Of a DNA stretch of 64,000 nucleotides, positions 55,879-64,000 are shown in pieces. The position numbers were made by a program, and so were the translations under genes. The DNA comes from Moorena sp. SIOASIH. GTDB taxonomy: Bacteria; Cyanobacteriota; Cyanobacteriia; Cyanobacteriales; Coleofasciculaceae. A model generated the notes under the pieces. That model saw only the letters and a program-made list of their open reading frames with translations, did not search any database and was not told the origin of the DNA. The stretch covers positions 1,116,001 to 1,180,000 of the forward strand of contig NZ_JAAHIH010000003.1 in NCBI RefSeq assembly GCF_010671925.1, in the 5' to 3' direction. Every line of letters begins with the position of its first letter. Position 1 is the first letter of the stretch.

Positions 55879-57156
55879 ATGATACTGACTTACTGCTACC
55901 GAATCAAGCCAAGTCCTGAACAAATCGTCACCATGGAAAGATGGCTCGAATTACTGCGCCGCCATTGGAATTATGCCTTGGGACAACGACTTGATTGGCT
56001 TAATCGGACTCGTTCCCCGATTGACAGATGTAGCTTGATAAGTGAGCCGATTGGTAAAATTCCAGAAGAGGTAAATTACTACACTCAACAGGCAGCCCTA
56101 AAGGAAACAAAACAACTGTTTCCTGAATACAAAAAAATTTACGCAGAAACTCAACAAGTCAATCTACAAAGGCTTAATAAAGCCTGGGACAGATGGAGGA
56201 AACCTGACGCAAGTGGGAAACGAGGGGGAAGACCTCGTTTTAAAAAACCTGGAGACCTTAGATCTTTTGTATTTCCCAGGATCAACAATTCTAAAGCTGG
56301 GGCGCACCTGGTTGATAGTGTTTTGAAGCTAAGTCGAATCGGATCAATGCCTGTCGTAATGCATCGACCATTACCTAAAGGCTTCATCCTCCAACAATGC
56401 ACTATCGTCAAAAAAGCTGATGGCTGGTATTGTTGTATTTCGATGAAAGATGATACCGTCCCTGAACTGTTACCTGTAGATTCAGTTAAATCTGCCGTTG
56501 GTATTGACGTTGGTTTAGAGAAATTTCTGACTACATCTGATGGAGAAGCAATACCTATTCCTCAGTTTTATCGGAAAGCTCAAGACAAGCTAGCTCAAGC
56601 CCAAAAAGTAATGTCACGCCGTGTCAAGGGTTCTAATAACTGGAAAAAAGCCAAACACAAAGTAGCCTTATTACATCTTCATTTAACCCGGTGTCGGAAA
56701 GAATTTCATTATCAGGTTGCTCATTGGTTGTGCAGCAAGTACGAGCTAATTACTTACGAGAACTTAAACATCAAAGGACTCGCTCGAACTAAACTGGCAA
56801 AATCAATATACGATGCGGCTTGGGGGTGTTTTCTGGAAATATTGCAAGCAGTAGCGGTAAGACGCGGTTTGTTAGTCCAGGAAGTCAACCCACGGGGCAC
56901 AAGTATCGAATGTTTTAATTGTGGCTCTAGAGTCGAAAAAAGTTTAAGCGATTCGGCGAAGCCGACGCTGCGCGAACGAGTTCATTGTTGTTCCAGTTGT
57001 GAAATCAAAATTGATAGAGATTGGAACAGCGGAATTAATATCTTAAATCGTGGATTATTGGCGGTTGGACTGCCGCTTAATGGCTGTGGTAAATCGATAC
57101 AGGATATTGAGGAACAGCAAGTCTCATTCGTGAGTAAGAGCGCGCCTACATCATAA
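55879..57156 (+). CDS. tnpB: TnpB RNA-guided nuclease (copy E)
   Basis: 425 aa. RuvC residues in GIDVGLEKFLTTSDGE, ITYENLNIKG and DRDWNSGINI. Zinc ribbon CFNCGSRV and CSSCEIK. The 24-nt repeat (56953-56976, SAKPTLRE) lies between the two Cys pairs of the zinc ribbon, lengthening that loop. All key acids are kept, so the protein could still work, but its tnpA partner is dead. Confidence 0.88.
   Translation: MILTYCYRIKPSPEQIVTMERWLELLRRHWNYALGQRLDWLNRTRSPIDRCSLISEPIGKIPEEVNYYTQQAALKETKQLFPEYKKIYAETQQVNLQRLNKAWDRWRKPDASGKRGGRPRFKKPGDLRSFVFPRINNSKAGAHLVDSVLKLSRIGSMPVVMHRPLPKGFILQQCTIVKKADGWYCCISMKDDTVPELLPVDSVKSAVGIDVGLEKFLTTSDGEAIPIPQFYRKAQDKLAQAQKVMSRRVKGSNNWKKAKHKVALLHLHLTRCRKEFHYQVAHWLCSKYELITYENLNIKGLARTKLAKSIYDAAWGCFLEILQAVAVRRGLLVQEVNPRGTSIECFNCGSRVEKSLSDSAKPTLRERVHCCSSCEIKIDRDWNSGINILNRGLLAVGLPLNGCGKSIQDIEEQQVSFVSKSAPTS
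56953..56976. repeat. 24-nt hairpin repeat in the zinc-ribbon loop of tnpB copy E
   Basis: TCGGCGAAGCCGACGC followed by TGCGCGAA. Encodes SAKPTLRE. Compared with the 46046 copy it has two changed bases, both synonymous. Confidence 0.9.
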
Positions 57157-57404
57157 TCTTTGATTTTATGTGGGAGTAGTCACAATAAGCAAAATAGGAA
57201 ACTCAGACGCAAGGCTTGATGGACACGGAGGTATTTTTTCGCCCCCCAGTTTTGCCCTACAAACGGTCCAATGCTGGCAGAGAGTGCAATTAGAACAATC
57301 TGGCTAAAGGATTCTACTCGTGAGGCAATACCAAAACCTGCGACTGCGATAGTTCCGTAACTGGCTAGTAACCCAGTGATCACACCAATAGATATGGGAG
57401 CTGA

Positions 57405-57604
57405 TATATCAATCTCTGTAGGAATTGAGATAATTTTGCTCCCTGTTCCCTTTGCTATAGCATTTGTATTTGAGATGTAAACTGAGAAGGTCTTTTTTTA
57501 TTTTCCTATAAAACTCTGGATCTCTTTCCCCTTTTGCCTTTTGCCTCTTGCCTCTTGCCTTTTTCGGCAATCGATGACTTGACAACCCAGATACAAACGT
57601 GATT
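57405..57604. mobile_element. Two abutting miniature elements
   Basis: First a short ATATCAATCTCTGTAGGAATT...CCCTTTGCTAT copy of the 14534 family. It runs directly into a second copy of the 16193 MITE (GCATTTGTATTTGAGATGTA at left, CAACCCAGATACAAACG at right, with (TTGCCTC)n inside). Non-coding. Confidence 0.72.
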
Positions 57605-57616
57605 ATAGCTAACTAC

Positions 57617-58714
57617 TTAAACTAATAGTTTCAGAAACCTTCCAAGGTTAAAAAAAAGTTTCTTTGTTCCCAAGTAAGTTTTAACAAACGCTTCTTTGTG
57701 CTCTGGTTTAATATTACGAAAAGGGCTATAGGTAGATTCCCAGCAGAAAAGAGAATAACCATAACCATAGTTTTCGGCTATTTTTATCTGCTTGTTGAGT
57801 TCATTGATGGGTTTAGGGCGATAGAATTCGCCACTGTAGATACCTACCGCTACCGGAACGTAATAACTAGCTTCTCGTAAACCAGAAGATTTTAGAGTAT
57901 TGATTACTTCTTGGCTAGTTTTGCGATAAATTTGGACGATCACTTCATCGATAAAGCCTTGGCGTACCCAATACAACCAATTTTGAGAGTATTTTCTGTA
58001 GGAAAAACTTGGGGAGTTGGGAGAAAGAGATATAATTAAGTTAGGGTTAATTGTTTTAACCGCTTGGTAAATTTTACGGGTTAATTCTGTCATCACTCTG
58101 GCGTGATTTCCAAACTGAGTTGGAATGCCCCAATGATCGTCTAGTTGAATACCATAGAGGTTGGGATAGTTCTTAGCAACTTCAGTAAATAAATTAATGA
58201 AGTACTGTTGAACATCTGGGTGCTTTGGATTTAGCCACAGATGTTGATCGATAGCTTTTTCTCCTGTTGAAGTCTTCAGGAGCCAATTGGGATGCTGCTT
58301 AGCAAATTTTGAATTAAGATGAAGCATCATGCCATGCTCATACCAAGCATAGATTTTTAAGCCTTGACGTTCACCTTCTTTGATAGCGGCTTTTAGGGGG
58401 TCGGTGAAGGGTAAGGTAATCCAGTTATTTTTGAGGGAATAGTTACTAGGATAGGTAGTTCCACCATTATAAACATCAACGTAAATTCGATTAAAATTCA
58501 GACCAGATAACTGGTGAAATACATTGTCAGTTTGTCCTGTATAGGATAGAAAGTTGTTACCGACATGAGTTAGCCAAATTCCTTGAATTTTCTTGGTGGT
58601 TTTTGGGGTATGGCGAGGGGCAGGAATGATAGTGTTAACTCCTACCAGGACTACCACTCCTATTAACATCCAAATTATAAATTTATTGAATTTTTTTCTT
58701 AACCGAAATTTCAT
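57617..58714 (-). CDS. Glycosyl-hydrolase-like protein, GHL10/DUF187 type, membrane-anchored
   Basis: 365 aa from the ATG at 58714. The longer frame to 58789 is repeat-derived. N-terminal anchor FNKFIIWMLIGVVVLVGVNT, then the domain IQGIWLTHVGNNFLSYTGQ, FNRIYVDVYNGGTTYPS, LKIYAWYEHGMML, YGIQLDDHWGIP and IISLSPNSPSFSY. These fit the PF02638 family, which has a TIM-barrel plan with a predicted acidic pair (Asp-Asp in LDDHWG, Glu in CWESTY). Likely acts on extracellular polysaccharide or peptidoglycan. Substrate unproven. Confidence 0.82.
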   Translation of the reverse strand: MKFRLRKKFNKFIIWMLIGVVVLVGVNTIIPAPRHTPKTTKKIQGIWLTHVGNNFLSYTGQTDNVFHQLSGLNFNRIYVDVYNGGTTYPSNYSLKNNWITLPFTDPLKAAIKEGERQGLKIYAWYEHGMMLHLNSKFAKQHPNWLLKTSTGEKAIDQHLWLNPKHPDVQQYFINLFTEVAKNYPNLYGIQLDDHWGIPTQFGNHARVMTELTRKIYQAVKTINPNLIISLSPNSPSFSYRKYSQNWLYWVRQGFIDEVIVQIYRKTSQEVINTLKSSGLREASYYVPVAVGIYSGEFYRPKPINELNKQIKIAENYGYGYSLFCWESTYSPFRNIKPEHKEAFVKTYLGTKKLFFNLGRFLKLLV

Positions 58715-58804
58715 TAGTTGATTGGTAATTGGTAATTGGTAATTCTTATTTTCCTGGGCATATGCGCTAGCTCCCAGCTTTGTGGACAAACCTCAAGAAT
58801 CACC

Positions 58805-58873
58805 AACGCCCAAATCACCAATGACCAATGACCAATGACTAATGACTAATGACTAATGACTAATGACTAATGA
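58805..58873. repeat. Heptamer array (GACCAAT / GACTAAT)n
   Basis: About nine consecutive seven-base units between the hydrolase and gltA, drifting from CACCAAT to GACCAAT to GACTAAT. Confidence 0.9.
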
Positions 58874-60037
58874 CTAACGAGCTTCCATCGGAATATAGGG
58901 AGCATCGTGAGTGCCAGTGTAGACTTGAGTGGGTCTAAAAATTCGATTGACTGCTAGCTGTTCCTTCCAGTGAGCTAGCCAACCTGCAACCCGTGCGATC
59001 GCAAACACTGGTGTAAACAAGTCACTCGGAATACCCAGCTTCCGGTAAACTAAGCCAGAATAGAAATCCACATTAGGATAAATCCCCTTGTGACCCAGTT
59101 TTTCCTCCACTGCTTTCTCTAACTCCAAAGCAATGTCGTAGTACTTGTCTGTGCCAGATTCCTTAAACAGTTGTTCGGCTAAGTTCTGAAGTATAGTTGC
59201 TCGCGGGTCTTTTACCTTATAGACTCGGTGACCACAACCCATAATTTTTTCTTTGCGCTGCAAGCGCTCCTCCAAGTATGGGTGGACATTCTCCACTGAG
59301 CCGATGGTTTCCAACATGGTAATCACTTCTTCATTCGCCCCTCCGTGTAACGGACCAGCTAGAGTTCCCACCGCTGATGCCACTACTGCATAAGGGTCCG
59401 TAAGAGTAGAAGCAGTCACCAGAGCCGAAAACGTAGAGGCATTGATAGTATGTTCGGCATGGAGGGTCAGGCAAACATCAAAGACATGAGCCTCTAGGGG
59501 AGTAGGCTCTTGCTCATTGAGCATATACAGAAAGTTAGCTGCATAGCTAAGATCATCCCGAGGGCGTACTGGATCGTCCCCTTTGCGCATCTGTTTAAAT
59601 GCTGCTACCATGGTAGGAATCTTAGCCAAAAGGCGAACCACGGCTCCCCGAATGTATTTTGGATTGTCGAGAGCCCGTTTGGAGTAAAACAGACCCAAAG
59701 CAGCAGCAGAGGCTTGTAGAGCATCCATGGGATGACCAGTTTCTGGAAAACATTTCATCATGTCCCGGATGCTGTACTTGATCCGTCGGTGGAGGCGAAC
59801 GTCCTCCTGGAATTCATAAAGTTCGTTCTTAGTAGGGAGCTCACCCCAAATCAGTAGATACGCGGCTTCTAGGAAAGTACTTTTTGATGCGAGTTCTTCG
59901 AGCCGAATGCCACGATACTCTAGTATTCCCTTCTGCCCATCAACGTAGCTGATACTGGATTGAGCTGCTGGAATGCCTTCTAAACCTGGCTGGTACTCGC
60001 AAGCTATCATGTTATTACCTACAGAATCTTCAGTCAT
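58874..60037 (-). CDS. gltA: Citrate synthase
   Basis: 387 aa, type II small form. Condenses acetyl-CoA and oxaloacetate to open the TCA cycle. Seen: SISYVDGQKGILEYRGI near residue 23, HAEHTINASTF (with a catalytic His) near 195, GPLHGGANE near 230 and MGCGHRVYKVKDPRA near 265, then the late Asp in VDFYSGLVY. Full length. The start MTEDSVGNNM is a little longer than in some homologues but no better start is seen. Confidence 0.97.
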   Translation of the reverse strand: MTEDSVGNNMIACEYQPGLEGIPAAQSSISYVDGQKGILEYRGIRLEELASKSTFLEAAYLLIWGELPTKNELYEFQEDVRLHRRIKYSIRDMMKCFPETGHPMDALQASAAALGLFYSKRALDNPKYIRGAVVRLLAKIPTMVAAFKQMRKGDDPVRPRDDLSYAANFLYMLNEQEPTPLEAHVFDVCLTLHAEHTINASTFSALVTASTLTDPYAVVASAVGTLAGPLHGGANEEVITMLETIGSVENVHPYLEERLQRKEKIMGCGHRVYKVKDPRATILQNLAEQLFKESGTDKYYDIALELEKAVEEKLGHKGIYPNVDFYSGLVYRKLGIPSDLFTPVFAIARVAGWLAHWKEQLAVNRIFRPTQVYTGTHDAPYIPMEAR

Positions 60038-60184
60038 CTCAGGCTAACTTACCAGAGATTATGTGGTTAAGTCTTCAGTGCTACAAAGATTATTTTTACT
60101 GTGATGACTATATTATAGCACTCTTTGACTTCTCTGACCCATGAATGGGGGGAGATTCTGAACACCATCAAACCTGAAAAATTG

Positions 60185-60682
60185 CTATATTAACCACTTA
60201 GGTGAGGTCAGCAAGAATAGCTCACTGCGACCGAAGGGCTTCCCAGTATTAGGAAGCTTTAACCCAATTACTCCAGATTTTTTTAGCACTAGTTTTTGAG
60301 CCGATTCTCCCCACACCAACATTTCCGCCCAATTAGCTAAATCCGGTTGATGACCAACTAGAGCCAAACGTCTTTGATCATCAATCTTTCGCAACCTCTG
60401 CTGTAGCCAGCTGAGCCATTGGTGAATGTCACCCTCAGGAGCGAGGCTCTCTGACTCTTCAACCAATGAGGCTAAACCAACATCTTGGAGGATGGCAGCG
60501 GTTTCCTTAGCTCTGACCAATGGACTAGTCAAGATTAGGTCAAAATGTAGCCCTCGTTTCTGGAGCTCCTTTGCTACTTTACTAGTTTTTTCATGGCCAA
60601 TTTTGGTCAGTGGCCGCTCTCGATCTTTGTTGTAGGTGCCTCGCTCAGCGGCAATACCGTGGCGAATTAAGTAGAGTTCCAT
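60185..60682 (-). CDS. sixA: Phosphohistidine phosphatase SixA
   Basis: 165 aa. The N-terminal LIRHGIAAERG is the RHG motif of the histidine-phosphatase superfamily. LILTSPLVRAKETA and ALVGHQPDLANW (second catalytic His) complete it. SixA removes phosphate from His of phosphorelay or PTS-like proteins. Full length for the family (about 160 aa). Monocistronic; divergent partners none. Confidence 0.93.
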   Translation of the reverse strand: MELYLIRHGIAAERGTYNKDRERPLTKIGHEKTSKVAKELQKRGLHFDLILTSPLVRAKETAAILQDVGLASLVEESESLAPEGDIHQWLSWLQQRLRKIDDQRRLALVGHQPDLANWAEMLVWGESAQKLVLKKSGVIGLKLPNTGKPFGRSELFLLTSPKWLI

Positions 60683-60796
60683 GGGCTAATTGTTGAGATT
60701 CGCTTAAAATGCGTCCGCTACACTGAAAATACTCCTGAGTTCATCAGTTGGTATTAGTTAGTTTACTGAGTACTTGCACCATTGTCATTAATCTTC

Positions 60797-61075
60797 GGGT
60801 GGGCAGTGCCTAGGGTGTGGGGTGTGGGGTGTGGGGTGTGGGGTGTGGGGTAGGCTGTTTATTATGGGCCTTTTTCGGGGGAGATCGTTCACACCGGGTA
60901 CGCGTACGGCGATAACGCCCAGAATGGATATCTAGCAAGAGATACACTGTCTCATACTATCAGACAATTTGTGCATGAAGTTTAAGCTATGGCCATCGCA
61001 CAAAGTGAACAGCCTAGGCAGTGCCTACCAACGCGCTTTGCAAGGTTCATTATCTGTCTGGTGCACTGCCCACCC
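60797..61075. mobile_element. 279-bp MITE with 13-bp TIRs and a GGTGTGG array
   Basis: Ends GGGTGGGCAGTGC and GCACTGCCCACCC, a perfect inverted repeat. Inside is a second pair CAGTGCCTAGG / CCTAGGCAGTG and a (GGTGTGG)n heptamer array at 60814-60852. No target duplication seen. Fills the sixA-DHH spacer. Confidence 0.82.
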
Positions 61076-61116
61076 TACATGAACCAAGCTTATTGAGAAT
61101 GGTGCAATATGTGAGT

Positions 61117-62367
61117 TTAGATAACAGTATCCTGAGGATTAACTAACCGCAGTAGTTTTTGCTTGATTTGGGTATCAAACACCTCCCACTTGAGCTTGGC
61201 ATAGTCGGATTTGTCATTAAAACTACTCAAGAATCCCGTCGGAATTTCAAAGCCACCAGCCATCATGCGTCCACCACCAAAGAAACGCCCATGACTGTCT
61301 TGACCGAAAGCTTCTTTGATAAATTCATCAGGGTCGAGGGTTAACTTATTGGTTCTCAAGGAACCAATCACCACTTCTAATTCTTGGTCTTCATCGTAAA
61401 CAATCCCATAAACCACAGCGGTGTGAACATTTTCTTCAGTAACTAAAAAGTCAGCAGCTTGGGGAATAGCATCCCGGTCTTCATAGCGAAGATAGCCCAC
61501 ACCAGCCATAGAGAAGTTATCTTGGAGAATGCGATATTTAAGCGATCGCTCAATAACATCCATCACTCGACGAGATCGGGATGTCTTGAGTATAGCGTTA
61601 AGGAGTTGAGTGTCGTAGAAGCGGCTCAGATATCCAGCTGCCAAGAAATCCTCTTCTTGAGCCTGCATTAGGATATTAGTATCAGAGCGCAGACCATGCA
61701 TCAAGGCTGTAGCACATTTGATATGTTCACTAATGCTACTATCGAGCTGTAGTAACCCAGCCTGAAGGTAATGGGTTAATAGCGTCGCGGTGGCTCTTGC
61801 TTGAGGACGAAGGTCAATAAATTCTGCTTTCCACTCCCCTTGACTACTGTGATGATCAAAAATGGCAATTAGAGGAATATTCGCCTTGGTAACAATCGGT
61901 AATAGCTGGGTGGTTGTACCCTGGTTATCAATCAGCACATAGCCCTGATACACCGATAAATCTTGATTTTTTGTGGTCTCGACACTGGAGCGTTTGGCTG
62001 GTAAACCAGTCAGCTTAACCAGGGCAATGTTTTCCTGGTGAGAGAGGGTACCAGCATAGACAATATCGCATTGGATATTATACTGCTCGGCAATCAGCTG
62101 GTAAGCCCAAGCGCTAGAGAGAGCATCTGGGTCAGGGAAATCTTGTAGGATGATCAGTTGCCGCTCATGTTGGTGACGCTCTAGAGTCTCCTGCAACTGT
62201 TGTACTTTTGAATGTACTTTTGAACCTGATATAGCCGACTGCCGCCTTTTTGTTTGGGAATTTCCCACGAAGGGATTTAGATCTTGAGTAGATGACGGTT
62301 GCGCTTTAGCATCAACCTCTTCTGAATCTAAGCTAGATGCACCACTGTTAAGTAAATTGTTAGTCAT
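61117..62367 (-). CDS. DHH/DHHA1 phosphoesterase, NrnA-like
   Basis: 416 aa. Residues ~1-65 are a polar, probably disordered extension. DHH domain: LIILQDFPDPDALSSAW (metal-binding Asp residues), VLIDNQG, IFDHHSS (DHH). DHHA1 domain at the C-terminus: SHGRFFGGGRMMAGGFEIP. NrnA-type enzymes degrade nano-RNA and dephosphorylate pAp; cyanobacterial members are often longer, as here. Cytoplasmic. The N-terminal extension may be untranslated if a later start is used, but no good RBS is seen. Confidence 0.9.
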   Translation of the reverse strand: MTNNLLNSGASSLDSEEVDAKAQPSSTQDLNPFVGNSQTKRRQSAISGSKVHSKVQQLQETLERHQHERQLIILQDFPDPDALSSAWAYQLIAEQYNIQCDIVYAGTLSHQENIALVKLTGLPAKRSSVETTKNQDLSVYQGYVLIDNQGTTTQLLPIVTKANIPLIAIFDHHSSQGEWKAEFIDLRPQARATATLLTHYLQAGLLQLDSSISEHIKCATALMHGLRSDTNILMQAQEEDFLAAGYLSRFYDTQLLNAILKTSRSRRVMDVIERSLKYRILQDNFSMAGVGYLRYEDRDAIPQAADFLVTEENVHTAVVYGIVYDEDQELEVVIGSLRTNKLTLDPDEFIKEAFGQDSHGRFFGGGRMMAGGFEIPTGFLSSFNDKSDYAKLKWEVFDTQIKQKLLRLVNPQDTVI

Positions 62368-62435
62368 TAGTTATTAGTCATTAATTAGCCATTGGTCATT
62401 AGCCATTGGTCATTAGTCATTAGCCATTGGTTAAC
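62368..62435. repeat. TAGTCAT/TGGTCAT short tandem repeats
   Basis: Degenerate repeats of ATTAGTCATT and CATTGGTC in the spacer. Same family as 1654. Confidence 0.75.
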
Positions 62436-62474
62436 CCCCTTTTGGCTTCATTAGTCGTGGGATCAGTTAGCGGA

Positions 62475-62972
62475 CTAGGCACCAATCACATACTTCCGCC
62501 ATTCCTGATGCCGTCCAGTTTTTAAGTGTTTAGCAATTTCAAAGTGGAGACTACTATAAGGTCTCCGGGGCTGGGTTTGCAACATCATGTTGGCTTCTTT
62601 AGGGGTGCGATTCCCTTTTTTGACGTTGCAGCGCACGCAAGCTGTAACAATATTTTCCCAGGACTCACCTCCATGGCGAGAACGAGGAATCACATGATCT
62701 AACGTTAAGTCATCGCCACTGTAACCGCAGTATTGACAAGAGTGACCATCACGGTGCAGGATGTTACGACGGGTAAGGGGAATCTCTTTGTAGGGTACCC
62801 GGACGTAATGGCGCAGTCTAATCACTGTAGGCAGTGGAAAATCTGCGTAAACGTATTTGCCGTTATGTTCGATACGCTCTGCCTTACCCTTGATCAACAA
62901 CACAACCGCCCGTCGCCAGTTGGTGATGTTGAGCGGCTCATAGGAGGCGTTTAACACCAGAACCTTACCCAT
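62475..62972 (-). CDS. HNH endonuclease
   Basis: 165 aa. The HNH core is CQYCGYSGDDLTLDHVIPRS (Cys pair, then D-H), followed by GGESWENIVTACVRCNVKKG (Asn and second Cys pair), so all zinc and metal positions are present. The N-terminus LVLNASYEPLNITNWRRAV is a conserved cyanobacterial/bacterial subfamily start. Full length. Target unknown; a housekeeping or mobile-defence role cannot be told. Confidence 0.92.
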   Translation of the reverse strand: MGKVLVLNASYEPLNITNWRRAVVLLIKGKAERIEHNGKYVYADFPLPTVIRLRHYVRVPYKEIPLTRRNILHRDGHSCQYCGYSGDDLTLDHVIPRSRHGGESWENIVTACVRCNVKKGNRTPKEANMMLQTQPRRPYSSLHFEIAKHLKTGRHQEWRKYVIGA

Positions 62973-63135
62973 TGGTGATCTCAGCTAGGAGGATTTTCCC
63001 AGATAGTAGCACAGGTTGCTCAATCTGGGTTATTTTTCCATGGGTTAGTTTAATTTAGGGTGTTGCTAAACTGCTGATCTAAAGGCTGAACTAAAGAAAT
63101 CCGTCAAGGGTCAACTCATGTATAGTTAGGTCAAT

Positions 63136-63165
63136 TACCCATTACCCATTACCCATTACCCATTG
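63136..63165. repeat. Heptamer array (CATTACC)n
   Basis: Four units of CATTACC at the 3' edge of the cyclase gene; the last residues of that protein (AMGNG) derive from it. Confidence 0.85.
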
Positions 63166-64000
63166 CTAATGGACCTGTGAGCAGATAAGTAGTCATTTTC
63201 CCTTTGCCTTTGACTTCAAAGGGTTCCCGTTTATCAAACCGATACTTATCTTTTAATTTTTCATAAGTAGTAACTGTAACCTGAATGCCACCTGGTATAC
63301 CCTGAGATTCCATACGGCTAGCCATATTTACGGTATCACCCCACAAATCATAGCTGAATTTTTTGATTCCAATTACCCCAGCCACCACTGGTCCACTGTT
63401 GATGCCAATCCTGAGACGGAAATTTTGATTCGTTTGAGCATTGTACTGGGCAATTAATTTTTGCATATCCAATGCCATTTTAGCGATCGCGTCCGCATGA
63501 TACTTGCAGGGTTTTGGCAGACCGGCAACAGCCATATAAGCATCACCAATCGTCTTGATTTTTTCGACACCATGCTCCTCAGCTAGTTGGTCAAACTCTG
63601 AGAAAATTACATTGAGAATTTCGACCAGTTCGGTGGGAGAGGTTTGGGTTGAGAGTTTGGTAAAGTCAACTAAATCAGCAAACAAAACAGTTACATCTTC
63701 AAAACTTTCTGCCAGGGTACGTTCTCCTTTTTTTAACTGTTCTGCGACCGGTTGGGGCAAGATATTAAGCAGCAAAAGCTCAGCTTGGGTTCGGGCACGA
63801 CGAAGTTCATCTTCAGCTTTTTTGCGCTCTGTAATGTCGCTAACTGTGCCTTCGTAGTAGAGTAAATCACCAAAATTGTCTCTGACTGCTCGTATATTTT
63901 CCGAAATCCAAATTACCATACCATCTTTCCGATAGACCTCGGACTCAACGTCTGATAACGTTTCTTCTTTGTGGATTAGGGCTAATATATCGTCACGACG
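63149..64000 (-). CDS. Class III adenylate cyclase with PAS domain (5' end outside window)
   Basis: At least 283 codons; the frame is open to the window edge, so the N-terminus lies beyond 64000. The visible N-terminal part ends a PAS/PAC domain (EVYRKDGMVIWISENIRAV and YYEGTVSDITERKKAE). A linker helix follows (LLNILPQPVAEQLKKGE). The catalytic domain has VLFADLVDFTKLS (metal Asp), VEKIKTIGDAYMAV (Lys for adenine and the second metal Asp), YDLWGDTVNMASRM (adenine-selecting Asp, transition-state Asn and Arg). These residues point to cAMP rather than cGMP. Cytoplasmic part of a sensor-cyclase. Confidence 0.92.
   Translation of the reverse strand, partial: RRDDILALIHKEETLSDVESEVYRKDGMVIWISENIRAVRDNFGDLLYYEGTVSDITERKKAEDELRRARTQAELLLLNILPQPVAEQLKKGERTLAESFEDVTVLFADLVDFTKLSTQTSPTELVEILNVIFSEFDQLAEEHGVEKIKTIGDAYMAVAGLPKPCKYHADAIAKMALDMQKLIAQYNAQTNQNFRLRIGINSGPVVAGVIGIKKFSYDLWGDTVNMASRMESQGIPGGIQVTVTTYEKLKDKYRFDKREPFEVKGKGKMTTYLLTGPLAMGNG

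Larger units (their letters stand above)
55315..57172. mobile_element. IS605-type element E (dead tnpA + tnpB), inside MATE gene
   Basis: Bounded by MATE sequences on both sides; limits are approximate. Near the left end lie a GGGGTCTCCCG...GCGGGAGAC hairpin and a GGGGCTGTGTGCGGAAC palindrome (55363-55399), a repeat also seen in the 427-bp element at 28816. The right end near 57172 ends GGGAGTAGTCA rather than TCAA. Confidence 0.7.
55162..57420 (-). pseudogene. MATE efflux transporter gene, disrupted and partly deleted
   Basis: The upstream fragment (57173-57420) encodes APISIGVITGLLASYGTIAV, GFGIASRVESF and ASIGPFVGQNWGAKKYLRV, a clear MATE-family segment. The downstream fragment (55162-55312) encodes GVNGIFAAACISNLAVGLGA followed by a short tail and stop, the MATE C-terminus. 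Element E lies between. I estimate that about 85 residues of the middle are absent, so the insertion was accompanied by a deletion. The N-terminal half is also missing beyond a MITE at 57462. Non-functional. Confidence 0.78.

Noticed and set aside
1-64000. tRNA or rRNA genes
   Set aside because: I looked for T-loop and acceptor patterns and saw none convincing; a covariance search would be decisive.

Overview
The window reads as a chromosomal segment of a filamentous, repeat-rich cyanobacterium. GCGATCGC (HIP1) sites recur throughout. There is an NblS/Hik33-type kinase, a PEP-CTERM protein, a Uma2 endonuclease, many heptanucleotide tandem arrays, many small hairpin repeats and non-ribosomal peptide synthetase (NRPS) debris. 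A Moorena- or Coleofasciculus-like genome is my inference; nothing here names a species.

Layout. 0-20 kb is mostly core genome: ylqF-type GTPase, UspA, pgk, a giant membrane protein, a 2-deoxy-scyllo-inosose-synthase-like cyclase, a solute-binding-lipoprotein/hybrid-kinase pair, an MFS transporter, nblS, a zinc-ribbon protein and a small hydrolase. 20-47 kb is a turbulent accessory island. It holds a methyltransferase split by a 460-bp non-autonomous IS200/IS605-type element, a serine hydrolase, a broken NRPS (condensation fragment; A-PCP-TE module split by a 427-bp element and cut by a decayed ISL3), a group II intron tail, an asnB / AllA-like cupin / gamma-butyrobetaine-hydroxylase-like operon, a dead IS701 transposase, a truncated condensation domain, an IPNS-like dioxygenase, a signal peptidase I homologue lacking its catalytic serine, two methyltransferases and four tnpB genes. 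47-57 kb has a GltS-type transporter, NUDIX, PEP-CTERM, a hydrolase/AraC divergent pair, and a MATE gene destroyed by a fifth tnpB element. 57-64 kb returns to core genes: GHL10-type hydrolase, citrate synthase, SixA, a DHH phosphoesterase, HNH and a class III cyclase running off the end.

Main structural result. Many 'broken' genes become continuous again if a defined repeat is removed on paper. Three 28-nt hairpin repeats account exactly for the three frame changes in the IS701 transposase. A 460-bp element accounts for the methyltransferase break and a 427-bp element for the PCP break. The same hairpin family also sits in frame, as exactly 24 nt, in three different tnpB genes. At least two miniature elements carry flanking direct repeats (8 bp and 11 bp).

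Functional result. The most system-like cargo is the co-oriented set asnB - AllA-like cupin - BBOX-like oxygenase at 31.4-36.4 kb, with an IPNS-like oxygenase nearby at 39.3 kb. It is flanked by NRPS remnants whose adenylation domain has a hand-read proline-like specificity code. It may be the tailoring part of a decaying natural-product cluster.
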